Assembly: GCF_024199925.1 (NCBI RefSeq)
Contig: NZ_JANADR010000001.1
Location: forward strand, 9,818,386 to 9,882,385
Direction: 5' to 3'
DNA from: Bradyrhizobium sp. CCGUVB1N3
Lineage (GTDB): Bacteria > Pseudomonadota > Alphaproteobacteria > Rhizobiales > Xanthobacteraceae
DNA: 64,000 nucleotides
Each line of letters begins with the position of its first letter. Position 1 is the first letter of the stretch. Under the pieces are notes generated by a model, which searched no databases, was not told the DNA's origin, and saw only the letters and a list, made by a program, of their open reading frames with translations. This document shows, piece after piece, positions 9,119 to 18,117 of the stretch. Made by a program: the position numbers and the translations under genes.

Positions 9119-9452
9119 GACGCGTCTCCCGTTCGCCCTTGCTACCGCTGGATTTAAGGAATCGATACCATCTACCGCGGATGGTGATTCGAATCACGGC
9201 GGCCATCGGCCACTCGGAACACGGGGCGACTCCGCGCTTTCAGCGATGTCATTTTAGCACGCATGGTGCTAGTTTGCGCAGGCCTCCTGCGGTTGGGCGC
9301 AAAAATTGACCCCCACAGACGATGAATCGTCCAGGATATGGCAGGGAGGCTGCGCGAGCGGGTCTGCTCTTCCAGGGGAGGCCGAACTTGTCGAACCGCG
9401 AAAGGCCGCGGCGGGTCGACGCAGGATTGCCGCCATCTCGGGGGAGTGGTGC
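9119..9452. other. intergenic region between divergent genes
   Basis: No convincing gene. It holds the divergent promoters of the binding protein and the hybrid kinase. A short hairpin (TAGCAC-GCATG-GTGCTA near 9255-9271) and a GGGGAG ribosome-binding site just before the kinase ATG are visible. Confidence 0.6.
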
Positions 9453-11849
9453 ATGGGCAACACAGGTGAACAAGATCCCAATCGCGGCCGCGCGATCGCG
9501 CCGGCGGCTGCGAATGAGGATCTGCCGCGAATCGGGGTCCCGATCGGTGCCCCGCTGCCGCGCGTCTTCTCCTGGTTTCGCAGCGGCATCGGCCTGCGCT
9601 TGCTCGGCGCCGTGCTCCTGTTCTCCTCGATCGTGACGCTGACCCTGACTGCGCTTCAGCTCTATCTGGATTACGACCGCGAGGTCGGCGTCATCGAGAC
9701 GCGGCTCAACGAGATCGGCCGCAGTTATCTCGGCAGTCTCGGCGAAAGCCTGTGGAGTCTCGACAGGAATCAGCTCGAGCTGCAGCTCAATGGTATCCTT
9801 CGTCTGCCGGACATTCAGGCGGTCGAGATTCGCGAATTCGCCGATCGTCCAAAGCCGCTTCGCGTGGCGGTCGGCGACAGCGGCGGCCGCTCGGTGGTGG
9901 CCCGCGACTACCCCATCGACTACGTCACGCAAGGCGAGAAGCACAGGATCGGCACGCTGCGTGTCGAGGCGACGCTGACCGACGTCTACAGGCAATTGCT
10001 GAACCGAGCCCTGATCATCCTGGCGAGCCAGGCGGCCAAGACGTTCCTCGTCTCGCTCTTCATCATCTACATGTTCCATCTGTTGGTGACCCGGCATCTC
10101 GTCGCCATCGCCGAGTTCGTCAGCAAATACACGCTGGCGCGGCCGCAGCCGCCATTGCACCTGGAGCGCGGACCGTCGCAGGAGATCGACGAGCTCGACA
10201 AGGTGATCGACGCATTCAACGCCATGAGCGCGAGCCTGCAGCGCGCGTATGGCGATCTGCGGCTCGCCAATACCAATCTCGAGCGCGATCTCCAGGTCCG
10301 GCGCGGCGCCGAGGCCGATGCGCGGCGCAGCGAGCAGCGCTTCCGCGACTATGCTGAAACCGCGTCCGACTGGTTCTGGGAGACCGGGCCGGATCACGTG
10401 TTCACCTACATCTCGGATCGCGCCGGCGCCTTCGGGATGCTGCGCGATCGCGTGGTCGGCAGGCGGCGTCCCGACGGTGCAATCGATCTGGAGACCGAGC
10501 CGCAGAAATGGCGCGACCACATGGCAGCGCTGGATCGCCACGAGCCGTTCCGCAAGTTCGAGTATCGCGGCCGCGATGCCGCTGGACGCATCAGGCATTT
10601 CAGCGTCAACGGCCGGCCGGTGTTCGACGCCGACGGCCGCTTCCTGGGGTATCGCGGCTCGACCACCGACCTCACCGGACAGCACGAGACCGAGGAGCGG
10701 CTGCGGCAGTCCCAGAAGATGGATGCGATCGGTCAGCTCACCGGCGGCGTCGCGCACGATTTCAACAACGTGCTGACGGTCATCACCGGGACTATCGAGA
10801 TCCTGCAGGAGGGCCTTGCGGACAAGCCGCAGCTTGCTGCGATCGCGCAGCTCATCGACGATGCCGCGACGCGCGGCGCCGAGATCACCTCGCAGCTTCT
10901 GACTTTCGCGCGGCGCCAGCCGCTCGACCCGCGAGAGATCGACGTCAACGGCCTCGTGGTCGAGACCGCGCGGATGCTCAAGCCGATCCTCGGCGAGCAC
11001 ATCGAGATCGACGCCGAGCTCACCGACGATGCGTGGTTCGCGATGGCCGATCCGTCACAGCTTTCCTCGGCGATCGTAAATCTCGCCGTCAACGCGCGCG
11101 ACGCCATGCCGGGCGGCGGCAAGCTGACGCTTCAGACCGCCAATCGCATACTCGATGGCGCGGGCGAATCCGGCGATCGCGAGATGGAGCCGGGCGAGTT
11201 CGTGATGATCGCGGTCGCCGATACCGGCCATGGCATCCCCGCCGACATCCGCGACCGCGTGTTCGAGCCGTTCTTCACCACCAAGGGTGTCGGCCGCGGC
11301 ACCGGGCTCGGGCTCAGCATGGTCTACGGCTTTGCCAAGCAGACCGGCGGCACGGTCGCGATCGAGAGCGAGGAAGGTCGCGGCACGGTAATGAGGCTGT
11401 TCCTGCCGCGCTCGATCGGCCGGATGGCGAGCCAGGCTGGGCCGGTGGCCGCGCCCAGCCTGGCGCGCGGGCACGAGACGATCCTGGTGGTCGAGGACGA
11501 TCCGCTGGTGCAGGGCTATGTGATCGCCCAGCTCGGCAGTCTCGGTTATCGGACGGTGGTTGCCAGCGATGGCGCGGCTGCGCTCGCGCTGGTGGGGCAG
11601 GGCGTCAAGTTCGATCTCCTGTTCACCGACATCATCATGCCCGGCGGCATGAACGGACGGGAATTGGCGGAAGCGATCCGCGAGCGCCGTCCGGATGCGA
11701 GGGTGCTCTACACGTCGGGCTATACTGACGACGCCATCGTGCATGAGGGCCATCTCGATCCCGGCGTGTCGCTGCTGAGAAAACCGTACCGGAAGTCCGA
11801 GCTGTCGCAAAAGATTCGCGAAGTGCTGACCGGCAGCCTGCCGTATTGA
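9453..11849 (+). CDS. hybrid sensor histidine kinase / response regulator
   Basis: A 798-residue membrane sensor kinase. Two membrane segments (about 48-70 and 186-212) flank a periplasmic domain. A HAMP-like linker, a coiled coil and a PAS domain (about 295-410) follow. The dimerisation/phosphoacceptor helix has His435 in GGVAHDFNNVL, then the ATPase N, G1 and G2 boxes (NLAVNARDAM, DTGHGI, GTGLGLSMVYG). A C-terminal receiver domain carries EDD and the acceptor Asp in FTDIIMPGG. No output regulator is adjacent. ATG at 9453 follows GGGGAGTGGTGC. Confidence 0.93.
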   Translation: MGNTGEQDPNRGRAIAPAAANEDLPRIGVPIGAPLPRVFSWFRSGIGLRLLGAVLLFSSIVTLTLTALQLYLDYDREVGVIETRLNEIGRSYLGSLGESLWSLDRNQLELQLNGILRLPDIQAVEIREFADRPKPLRVAVGDSGGRSVVARDYPIDYVTQGEKHRIGTLRVEATLTDVYRQLLNRALIILASQAAKTFLVSLFIIYMFHLLVTRHLVAIAEFVSKYTLARPQPPLHLERGPSQEIDELDKVIDAFNAMSASLQRAYGDLRLANTNLERDLQVRRGAEADARRSEQRFRDYAETASDWFWETGPDHVFTYISDRAGAFGMLRDRVVGRRRPDGAIDLETEPQKWRDHMAALDRHEPFRKFEYRGRDAAGRIRHFSVNGRPVFDADGRFLGYRGSTTDLTGQHETEERLRQSQKMDAIGQLTGGVAHDFNNVLTVITGTIEILQEGLADKPQLAAIAQLIDDAATRGAEITSQLLTFARRQPLDPREIDVNGLVVETARMLKPILGEHIEIDAELTDDAWFAMADPSQLSSAIVNLAVNARDAMPGGGKLTLQTANRILDGAGESGDREMEPGEFVMIAVADTGHGIPADIRDRVFEPFFTTKGVGRGTGLGLSMVYGFAKQTGGTVAIESEEGRGTVMRLFLPRSIGRMASQAGPVAAPSLARGHETILVVEDDPLVQGYVIAQLGSLGYRTVVASDGAAALALVGQGVKFDLLFTDIIMPGGMNGRELAEAIRERRPDARVLYTSGYTDDAIVHEGHLDPGVSLLRKPYRKSELSQKIREVLTGSLPY

Positions 11850-11882
11850 TCCTGCGGGTGGGGCAGAAGCCAGCATGTGCCC

Positions 11883-11921
11883 AAAAAAGAAAAGGCGCGG
11901 CGGGGACAACCCCGTCGCGCC
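11883..11921 (-). terminator. intrinsic terminator on the minus strand
   Basis: A 12-bp stem (GGCGCGGCGGGG, one G-U pair) with loop ACAA, followed on the minus strand by TTTTCTTTTTT. On the plus strand no T tract follows, so it ends a minus-strand transcript. The only candidate upstream is the short leader-peptide unit at 11984-12043. Confidence 0.75.
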
Positions 11922-11983
11922 CGATCTGTTGTCTCGCTGGTCCAGGGCTGAGAGCGCCCCGTTGCCAGGCTTCACGTCAAAGC

Positions 11984-12028
11984 CTAGCGGGCGATCCCAG
12001 CGAGGTGACAGCGCTTGAGATAAGACAC
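11984..12028 (-). CDS. 14-codon open frame behind a perfect Shine-Dalgarno
   Basis: A GTG-started frame of 14 codons (VSYLKRCHLAGIAR). It is preceded at 12030-12043 by AAAGGAGGTGATCC, a near-full complement of the 16S rRNA 3' end. A TATATT -10-like box sits at 12063-12068, and an intrinsic terminator ends the unit at 11883. The transcript would be about 170 nt. It could be a small mRNA, a leader peptide, or an RNA that sequesters ribosomes. A second GTG inside the Shine-Dalgarno opens an alternative 19-codon frame. Confidence 0.45.
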   Translation of the reverse strand: MSYLKRCHLAGIAR

Positions 12029-12068
12029 TGGATCACCTCCTTTCGTTGGTTTCGGGAGACTCAATATA

Positions 12069-12410
12069 GGTCGAGATCGCGCTGAAGGTAAGGGGCGGAA
12101 TTGTTGCCGCTGGCCAGGAATAAATCTCCACCTCCGATGATCTCGTCGTGCGCGCTCAATCGTCGCCGTCAATCTGTACGCCGATGACGGCGGCAATTTC
12201 GGTTGCGAGGAGATCGAATTCATCGCGCCCGCGGTCGAAGCCGGCCAGCGCGAGGGCATCGCCGCCGAGATGGCCGGTCGCCGCGGCAGGGAGCTGCGGG
12301 CCGCGGCGTCCTGACACGGCGGCGCGCGACGGAACAGTGTTCGCAACGCCCAAAAGGCGCGGTCTGGACGGTTGAGGAGCCCGGCGAGCCGTGTTAGGGG
12401 ATGCCTAGAT
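12069..12410. other. region upstream of tRNA-Gly, no confident gene
   Basis: A plus-strand frame with protein-like composition (IVAVNLYADDGG, then EEIEFIAPAVEAGQREG) ends at about 12315 but has no start codon after its upstream stop. It may be a decayed gene. Otherwise I see only the upstream region of the tRNA. Confidence 0.35.
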
Positions 12411-12484
12411 GCGGGTGTAGCTCAATGGTAGAGCAGCAGCCTTCCAAGCTGAATACGAGGGTTCGATTCCCTTCACCCGCTCCA
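12411..12484 (+). tRNA. tRNA-Gly(UCC)
   Basis: A 74-nt cloverleaf: acceptor GCGGGTG pairing with CACCCGC, D-arm AGCTC-AATGGTA-GAGC, anticodon loop CTTCCAA with anticodon TCC, T-loop GGTTCGATTCC, and encoded TCCA end. The 3' 45 bases are duplicated at 24548-24592, marking it as the integration site of the element that follows. The duplicate regenerates the tRNA 3' half, so the gene stays functional. Confidence 0.97.
12440..12484 (+). repeat. attL: 3' end of tRNA-Gly
   Basis: A 45-bp sequence from the anticodon arm to the discriminator end, identical to 24548-24592. Bases just outside differ (G versus C before, A versus G after), which fixes the core boundaries. Confidence 0.95.
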
Positions 12485-12541
12485 ATGATTTCAGGCACTT
12501 GACGCGCGATCAGCCGTCCATTCGGACAAGCGGGCTGATGC

Positions 12542-13792
12542 TCATTCGGACAAATGGCCGTCTTTTGTTCGAGCTGCGCGGCGCTTCTTCGCGCCGTTGA
12601 CGATCTGTCGCGTGGTGCGCTTGGTGTACTTCGGCAGCACCTTGACAGTCGTGTGGCGGCCCTGTGCCAGCATCTCGCGGTCGGTCAGTTCGGCGTCACC
12701 GCCCTCTGTGAAGCCGCCGTGCCGGAATGATGTGAACGACAACTGGTCGCGCAAGTTCGCCGCACGGATAACCTCCTTTACCTTTCGGCTGAGATGAGTG
12801 AAATCCGGCTGATCCGGCTTGGGCCACGTGGGCCAAGGTACGCGATTGCCCCAATCACGACAGAGCATCAAGCCGCCGATGCGGTCGCGCTTAATGGCAT
12901 CAAGCTCCGCCATCAGCTCGGGATAGAGCGGCGCGCCTGCATCGTCGAGCAGAGGTATCCAGCCTTCCTGCTTCGTTTTTTCGTCCACCACGCGCACCAT
13001 GTTCGGACGCTCTTTCGGGCGATAGTGCGAAACGTCGAACGTCGCGAAGATGTCAGTCTCCCGCTGCAACCATTCCCAGCCAATCAGCGCGGCGGTGGCG
13101 AGCGAGGGCAAGCCAAGCGCGACGGCCTTGGCGCGGAATGCCAACAGCTCTTCATACGTCGCGGTCGGCGTCTCGCGATTGGATGACCGCAGACCCATTT
13201 GTGCGAATGGATTAACTAATGGCAGCTTGCCGGGATGGCGACGCGCAACAACGTTCCAAGCGCGGCGACAGGATTTCATCGCATGATTGACGGTGGTACG
13301 GCGCTCGCGTTCGATCAGGTTGCCCTTGGCGTCAGTGATCTTGAGGATCAGCAGCTTCTCATAGAGATCATCGGTCAACGCAGTGTCGATGGCGGACAGC
13401 CGCTTCTCGCCCAGCCGCTTGCCGTCCTTCAAAATGTAGCCGCCGACTAGCTTGAAGCCAACTTCGTGATTGCGCTTGGATTTCGGACCGAGCTTTGTGT
13501 ACCTGCGATCCGAGCGATACTCGGCGAACAGCCAGTCAAGTGTATCCACGGCGGCCAACGGTGGCGCGACGGCGACCTTGCCAGTCCGCCACGCATCGAA
13601 GGCGGGCAAGAGAATTGTTTCGGCCCGTGACACCGCAGCATTGTAGTCCGTGCCGAGCGGCCCATTCTCAATGGTGCAGCCTGCCTTGCGCGCCCAAGAC
13701 GGCACGTGAAAGAAATAGCCCCAGCCACCACTTTTGAGCGGCTTGCGCTCGACGTAGCGGGGCAGGGGCAGGGCAGAACGAGGCGGTTTCAC
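12542..13792 (-). CDS. int: tyrosine-type site-specific integrase
   Basis: A 416-residue tyrosine recombinase. The catalytic region is in the C-terminal half: TFRHGG supplies the H-x-x-R-like box (FTSFRHGGFTEG), GRHTT the second His region, and LPKYTKR the nucleophile Tyr. The N-terminal part holds an arm-binding/SAM-like core-binding domain. GTG at 13792 follows GGAGG and overlaps the stop of the small upstream gene (GTGA), so the two are coupled. It ends 58 bp from the tRNA att site and should catalyse integration of this element. Confidence 0.9.
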   Translation of the reverse strand: MKPPRSALPLPRYVERKPLKSGGWGYFFHVPSWARKAGCTIENGPLGTDYNAAVSRAETILLPAFDAWRTGKVAVAPPLAAVDTLDWLFAEYRSDRRYTKLGPKSKRNHEVGFKLVGGYILKDGKRLGEKRLSAIDTALTDDLYEKLLILKITDAKGNLIERERRTTVNHAMKSCRRAWNVVARRHPGKLPLVNPFAQMGLRSSNRETPTATYEELLAFRAKAVALGLPSLATAALIGWEWLQRETDIFATFDVSHYRPKERPNMVRVVDEKTKQEGWIPLLDDAGAPLYPELMAELDAIKRDRIGGLMLCRDWGNRVPWPTWPKPDQPDFTHLSRKVKEVIRAANLRDQLSFTSFRHGGFTEGGDAELTDREMLAQGRHTTVKVLPKYTKRTTRQIVNGAKKRRAARTKDGHLSE

Positions 13793-14079
13793 AGGAGCCT
13801 CCGCAAATCCTCAGAAGTTTCTTCGGTGATGTGCGTCGTCGCGGACTTGCCAAACGTCAACGTTACGCTGCCGTCTGCATTGACGGTCGCGCTGTTCACT
13901 GCAACTCCGGCGTGGCTCGCCTGCCGCATCGCGCGCGCGAGGGTCATGCGAGGCTTGCGCATGCGCTTCTGTTTGGGCGGGAAAGTTTCGATGTCCCAAC
14001 GCTCACGGTCGTCGCCGGGGACAAATCCCCCCTTGCTGAACTCGATGAACGCCTGCCAGGCGTCGTCACGGCCAACCAT
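13789..14079 (-). CDS. small integrase-linked protein (possible accessory factor)
   Basis: A 96-residue protein translationally coupled to the integrase. It has a basic centre (PPKQKRMRKPRMTLARAMRQA) that could contact DNA and a C-terminal beta-strand pair. I recognise no HTH of the AlpA/Xis type. Position suggests an excision or integration cofactor. ATG at 14079 follows AAAGGC; an in-frame GTG lies five codons upstream. Confidence 0.6.
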   Translation of the reverse strand: MVGRDDAWQAFIEFSKGGFVPGDDRERWDIETFPPKQKRMRKPRMTLARAMRQASHAGVAVNSATVNADGSVTLTFGKSATTHITEETSEDLRRLL

Positions 14080-14108
14080 GGTGATGCCTTTCACACTTAA
14101 TATAGTGT

Positions 14109-14139
14109 CGGCTTGTCTCGACGTACATGTCGAAAGCCG
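14109..14139. promoter_or_regulatory. palindrome upstream of the integrase operon
   Basis: A dyad with outer arms CGGCTT/AAGCCG and inner arms TCGAC/GTCGA around GTACAT. It lies 30-60 bp upstream of the small gene plus integrase operon and is suited to be a repressor operator. No binding protein is assigned. Confidence 0.4.
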
Positions 14140-14255
14140 GTAATTGCTGCGGCCTCGCCGACCTTGACCCCCAAAGGAAACATCGACACAGCGGGGAGGT
14201 TGGCTTTCCGTTGTTGGGCTGACCGCTTCGCCCTCATTTTATGCTGTGCCGAAGC

Positions 14256-14471
14256 TCAATAACCTTTCGTGGAGCGCACGACGGCGACTGTCGGCGTCGT
14301 TGTGCCTGTGATCTGCGCAATTTCGTTCTGGAGCGAGGCGATGGCCGCGCGCATCTCCTCGCCGCTGGTGTAGGTGATCGAACGGCCGTCGTACTCTAGC
14401 GAGCGCGTGCCGGAACGGTACGCGCTCTTCAGCGTGTCGAGTTGCGCCTGCAACGCCGCAACGTCGGCCAT
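14256..14471 (-). CDS. gpW-like head-tail joining protein
   Basis: A 71-residue protein: MADVAALQAQLDTLKSAYRSG, then a beta hairpin (RSLEYDGRSITYTSGEEMR) and a second helix. This helix-hairpin-helix plan and length match phage gpW-type head completion proteins, which plug the portal and form the tail docking site. ATG at 14471 lies 1 bp after the capsid stop, so it is the last gene of the head operon. If correct, the element makes complete heads able to accept a helper tail. Confidence 0.7.
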   Translation of the reverse strand: MADVAALQAQLDTLKSAYRSGTRSLEYDGRSITYTSGEEMRAAIASLQNEIAQITGTTTPTVAVVRSTKGY

Positions 14472-14472
14472 G

Positions 14473-16239
14473 TTACTGGCCCGCGTTGGTGACGAGGCCG
14501 CGCCATTCCACGGCACCACAGCCGTAGTCGAGGCGCACCTTGGTCTGCACGCCGTCAACCTCGAAGCCCGCGCGGCTCTCCGTCTGCGGACCCGGCGCAC
14601 CCGCCAGATAGGCGAATTCGATGCACGGCAGCAGCGCCGGATCGGCGGCGAGATACCAGCGATGGGTATCGGCCAAGCGCGGCTCGACGATCAAATCGAG
14701 GAACGCGAACGGGTTGACGTTGGCGGTCTGTGTGGCCTGCACGGACGTGATCAGCTTCTCGGCGCTGGTCTCCAGCGCGCTCGGCACGATCAGGTAGCGG
14801 GGCACAACGCTGATGCCGCCGCCGCCGGGACCGGTCTGATTGCGCATCAACAGGCGCGCTTCCGACAACGTCGTCTCGCTCGGCACGCCGCCGGTGCCGA
14901 CGTTGCCATGGCTCGCGTGGAACAGCGTCGCACCGTCGCTCATCGCCGGACCGAGGCCCGCGTTCTGGACGATCAGGCCCACGAGCTTTTGCCGCTCGAA
15001 TTCGGCCGCAGCGAGGCCGAGGCGCTGGGTGATGTCGCCGAGGCCACCCAAGTCGTCATTGACCAATGCTTTGCGCGTGATGGCAAAAATCTTGCCATAG
15101 GTCGCGACGCTATAGCTCTCGGCGCTGTCGATGAAAGCCCCATAGGGATACTCGGCGCTCTCATTGATGAGGTCCAGCGTGAAGCCGGAATGGTCGATCA
15201 GAATGCGGCTCTTGGCGCGGAAGTCGTTGGCTTCCGTCTGACGGGCGATGCGGCGGATGCCGCTCGGCGCGATCTGGTAGGCTTCGCGCAGCGACTTGTT
15301 CATGAGGTTGGCAAGCAGCGCCGGATAATCCGAGGTCGTCTGCAACGCGCGGGTGATCACCGTCGGCGGAGCCATGCCGAGCGACGAGATGCCAGCGCGA
15401 TGCAGACATTCGCGGGCCATGTCGGCACAGCTCATGCCGACGTATTGGCGAGCCTGCGGCATCGGCGTGAAGTTCGGCGCGATGCGCGTGTACATGGCGT
15501 CGGCGGCGGCGCGCTGGAAAACTTCAGGGTTATCGAGCGTCATAACGTTGTACATATTGGCTGTTCCTGCGCTGCGAACGGTGACTGACCGATCCAGCAT
15601 GTCATTGAGAAAAGCGCGGCGCGCATCGTCGATGCTCGCGCCGCATTCGATCAGGGTATTGACGCGGTCCGTCGCAACACCGGCACGGCGGGCGAGTTCA
15701 CGGATGGCGCGGTCATCGTTGGCCGCGCGAGTGCGCGCCGTGGGATCGGCGGGCACGGCGACAAAGCTCGCCTCGCGCACCGACCAGCGGACGGCGGTCA
15801 TGGTGCGCACACCGTTGGCGTCTTTACTGGCGCGCCACTCGCCGACTTCATAGCCGACAGACAGATTGCGGATGATGCCGTTGCGGATGTCGGTCACGAC
15901 CGGCGCGATCTCCGGACGCGACGAGAAGCGCAAGCGCGCAACCACTTCGCTGCCGTCGATCCAAACGTCGTCAATCGTGCCGAGCACGTTGTCGATGCCA
16001 GCCTGCTGGTGGCTGTCGAGCACCGACGCGCCACGGGTGACGCCGAGGTCCAAGCCTGCCGGATCGAGGATTTCCATGAAATCACCACGCGCATCACGAC
16101 GCCGAACCGGCGTGGTCGATGCGATGACGGCTTCGATGGTCATGGCCTCGGCGTCAAAGGTGCGCGGACGCGGGATCGCGTCGCGGCGGGTCAGGTCAAC
16201 CGCGCTTTCGCGCAGCAGCAGTGCAGTAGAACTACGCAT
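14473..16239 (-). CDS. prohead protease / major capsid protein fusion
   Basis: A 588-residue fusion. Residues 1-150 are a U35/S78-type prohead protease with catalytic His77 (LDSHQQ) and Ser127 (NLSVGYE). A linker of about 100 residues, probably the scaffold, follows. The C-terminal 330 residues are an HK97-fold capsid protein related to the Mu gpT/fusion family (AESYSVATYGKIFAITRKAL, DITQRLG). ATG at 16239 overlaps the portal 3' end and has GGAG 8 nt upstream. Such fusions are a recognised phage type. The protease would release and mature the shell in cis. Confidence 0.88.
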   Translation of the reverse strand: MRSSTALLLRESAVDLTRRDAIPRPRTFDAEAMTIEAVIASTTPVRRRDARGDFMEILDPAGLDLGVTRGASVLDSHQQAGIDNVLGTIDDVWIDGSEVVARLRFSSRPEIAPVVTDIRNGIIRNLSVGYEVGEWRASKDANGVRTMTAVRWSVREASFVAVPADPTARTRAANDDRAIRELARRAGVATDRVNTLIECGASIDDARRAFLNDMLDRSVTVRSAGTANMYNVMTLDNPEVFQRAAADAMYTRIAPNFTPMPQARQYVGMSCADMARECLHRAGISSLGMAPPTVITRALQTTSDYPALLANLMNKSLREAYQIAPSGIRRIARQTEANDFRAKSRILIDHSGFTLDLINESAEYPYGAFIDSAESYSVATYGKIFAITRKALVNDDLGGLGDITQRLGLAAAEFERQKLVGLIVQNAGLGPAMSDGATLFHASHGNVGTGGVPSETTLSEARLLMRNQTGPGGGGISVVPRYLIVPSALETSAEKLITSVQATQTANVNPFAFLDLIVEPRLADTHRWYLAADPALLPCIEFAYLAGAPGPQTESRAGFEVDGVQTKVRLDYGCGAVEWRGLVTNAGQ

Positions 16240-17650
16240 TCTCATTCTCCGTTTCGTTTTGGCTGGCGATATCGCCAGCGCTTGCCGACAGATCGTCGGC
16301 GGCAAAGGGATCGTTCTCGATTTCGGCATCAACGTCGGCGGGATCGCGCCCGCCCTCGCTGATGATCTCTTGGCGCGAGCGCAGCTTGGCCGCGACCGCG
16401 AGCGTGTCGGCTTTCGCTTTCTTCAGTTCGTCGATGGCGGGCCAGCCGGGGAACAGGAAGGACGCGCCGTAGCGCTCGGGGTTGGTCTCATAGTCGGGTG
16501 CGCGCATGCGACCGCTCAGCACTTCGAGCAGCACCAGCCGGTCCCAGATCGGGTTCAGGAGCTGGGCCACGATATGGTTCTGCTGAATGGCCTTGATACG
16601 ACGCTGGAACGTCGCCAAGCCGAGCTTGCCAGCGGAAAAGTTGATCGCGCCGAAGTCGCCCGTTGCCATGAACGCGGGCACGCCAGCGCCCGCGCAGACC
16701 AAGCGCTCGATATGAGACAAGACTTCCGCGACCGTGTTCATTTCGGAGGTCGGCGGAAAGCTGACATCAGCGCCGGGCGGCAGACGCAGGGTCGCGCCGG
16801 GTTCGAGGTAGAGCGATGCCGGATCAGTGGTCTGATCAAACGGAAAATTGCCCTCGGGGTCGCGGACCACCATTCCGACAAGGCAAGTGGTGCGCAACTT
16901 CACGACCGCCGCGTCGATGCAGTTGTCGAGTTCGAGCGCAAGCGGCGCAACCGCCGTAAACGGCGACATACCGCGCGGCGCGCCGGGAAAGCGCGGCTCG
17001 AACACATGGCAGATGTCGAGCGCCGAAATGCGGGTGGAAGGCTCGACGCTGGCCCACGGTGCATCGGGCGGCGTGGGAAGAACCCAGAAGCCAACTCGGT
17101 GGCCGGTGCCGTCGAATTCGACACCGGCCACGATCATGGGCGTATCGCCGGTCATGCCGAGCGACGGAACGGTCTTGGAATGATCGACCTGATCGGCCGT
17201 CAACAGACGCAGCTTCAGCCGCATGGTGGCCGGATCGGTGACAAGCTGAGTGAAGCTCTCACCATCGACATAGAAGCCGCGAGCGACACGAGACAGATAG
17301 CCGCCGAGCGACATGCCGCCTTCGACGCTGCAATCCTGGAAGAACGCATTCCAGACACGCTGCAAGTGCGCGTTGGTCTCAGGATCGGGATGCATCGCGC
17401 GCACGGTGGGACCGTCGCCGACAATCGCGTTCACACCGTGCAAGATGATGCTGCTGACGAGCGCGTTGTTCTCGGCCTGATGGGCGATCTTGCGCGACGC
17501 CAGCCGACCGGCGGCGAGCTGCTGGGTGACCGGAGACGGCAGCATGTACTGCGTCGGCCAGCGGCCGGAGCCGCCGGTCACATCATAGCCGGAGAAAGCG
17601 CGGGTAAAGGCGCGAAAGGCGTTGCGAGCGCGGGTGATGATATTGGTCAT
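16232..17650 (-). CDS. phage portal protein (lambda gpB type)
   Basis: A 472-residue portal of the lambda-type family (Phage_portal_2). It has the N-terminal basic helix, the AENNALVSSIILHGVNAIVGDGP segment typical of this family, a central clip/wing region and a C-terminal acidic tail. It forms the dodecameric ring at one capsid vertex through which DNA passes. The start overlaps the upstream HTH gene stop (ATGA), and the stop overlaps the capsid gene, so all head genes form one coupled operon. In lambda the genes upstream encode terminase; here that slot holds only one small protein. Confidence 0.88.
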   Translation of the reverse strand: MTNIITRARNAFRAFTRAFSGYDVTGGSGRWPTQYMLPSPVTQQLAAGRLASRKIAHQAENNALVSSIILHGVNAIVGDGPTVRAMHPDPETNAHLQRVWNAFFQDCSVEGGMSLGGYLSRVARGFYVDGESFTQLVTDPATMRLKLRLLTADQVDHSKTVPSLGMTGDTPMIVAGVEFDGTGHRVGFWVLPTPPDAPWASVEPSTRISALDICHVFEPRFPGAPRGMSPFTAVAPLALELDNCIDAAVVKLRTTCLVGMVVRDPEGNFPFDQTTDPASLYLEPGATLRLPPGADVSFPPTSEMNTVAEVLSHIERLVCAGAGVPAFMATGDFGAINFSAGKLGLATFQRRIKAIQQNHIVAQLLNPIWDRLVLLEVLSGRMRAPDYETNPERYGASFLFPGWPAIDELKKAKADTLAVAAKLRSRQEIISEGGRDPADVDAEIENDPFAADDLSASAGDIASQNETENENA

Positions 17651-18111
17651 TTGCGATCAATCGAGATGTTGAGGGCCTTGAGCACGTGATCAATGACGGC
17701 CGTCAGATCGATCACGATCATGACGCCGCCTGCCTTGCTCAACATGCTGCGGAAATCTTCGTGTTCGAGGAAGTAGATGTCCGGCTTCTCGTTGCCGTCT
17801 TTCGCGTCCCAACGAAAGCCAAGCACGCTGCTGACGGTTTCGCCGCTCAGGAGCGCAAAGATTTGCAAGCGCACAAAATCGTCGTTGGCGGCCATGATCG
17901 CGCCTTTGGCGCTGATACCGGCGTCGGTGAGCAACTTGACCGCGCGCGCCACGCAGGCGTCGGCCAAGGAAAGGCGCTTCTCCACCTTGGTGCGCGTCAC
18001 GGTGTCCGCAAACAGGTTGAGGCGATTGCGCCACGCGTCGAGTGTCGGGCGCGGGCAACCGACCGCGTCGGCGACCTCCGGAATGGGAAACTGGGGAGCT
18101 GCGAAGTCCAT
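17647..18111 (-). CDS. HTH protein heading the head operon (regulator or small terminase)
   Basis: A 154-residue protein with an N-terminal helix-turn-helix (IPEVADAVGCPRPTLDAWRNRL). The C-terminal half is mixed helix/strand (GVMIVIDLTAVIDHVLKAL). It starts 7 bp from a 39-bp palindrome and is coupled to the portal gene. Two roles fit: a repressor/activator binding the palindrome, or a small terminase-like DNA recogniser in the slot where lambdoid phages put terminase. The sequence does not decide. I found no large terminase to pair with. Confidence 0.65.
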   Translation of the reverse strand: MDFAAPQFPIPEVADAVGCPRPTLDAWRNRLNLFADTVTRTKVEKRLSLADACVARAVKLLTDAGISAKGAIMAANDDFVRLQIFALLSGETVSSVLGFRWDAKDGNEKPDIYFLEHEDFRSMLSKAGGVMIVIDLTAVIDHVLKALNISIDRK

Positions 18112-18117
18112 GACGGC

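Noticed and set aside
9249..11000. 583-codon minus-strand frame opposite the hybrid kinase
   Set aside because: Same reason: the plus strand encodes a complete kinase.
14374..17689. Long plus-strand frames (404 and 607 codons) opposite capsid and portal genes
   Set aside because: They lack motifs and ribosome-binding sites, while the minus strand encodes a coupled head operon.
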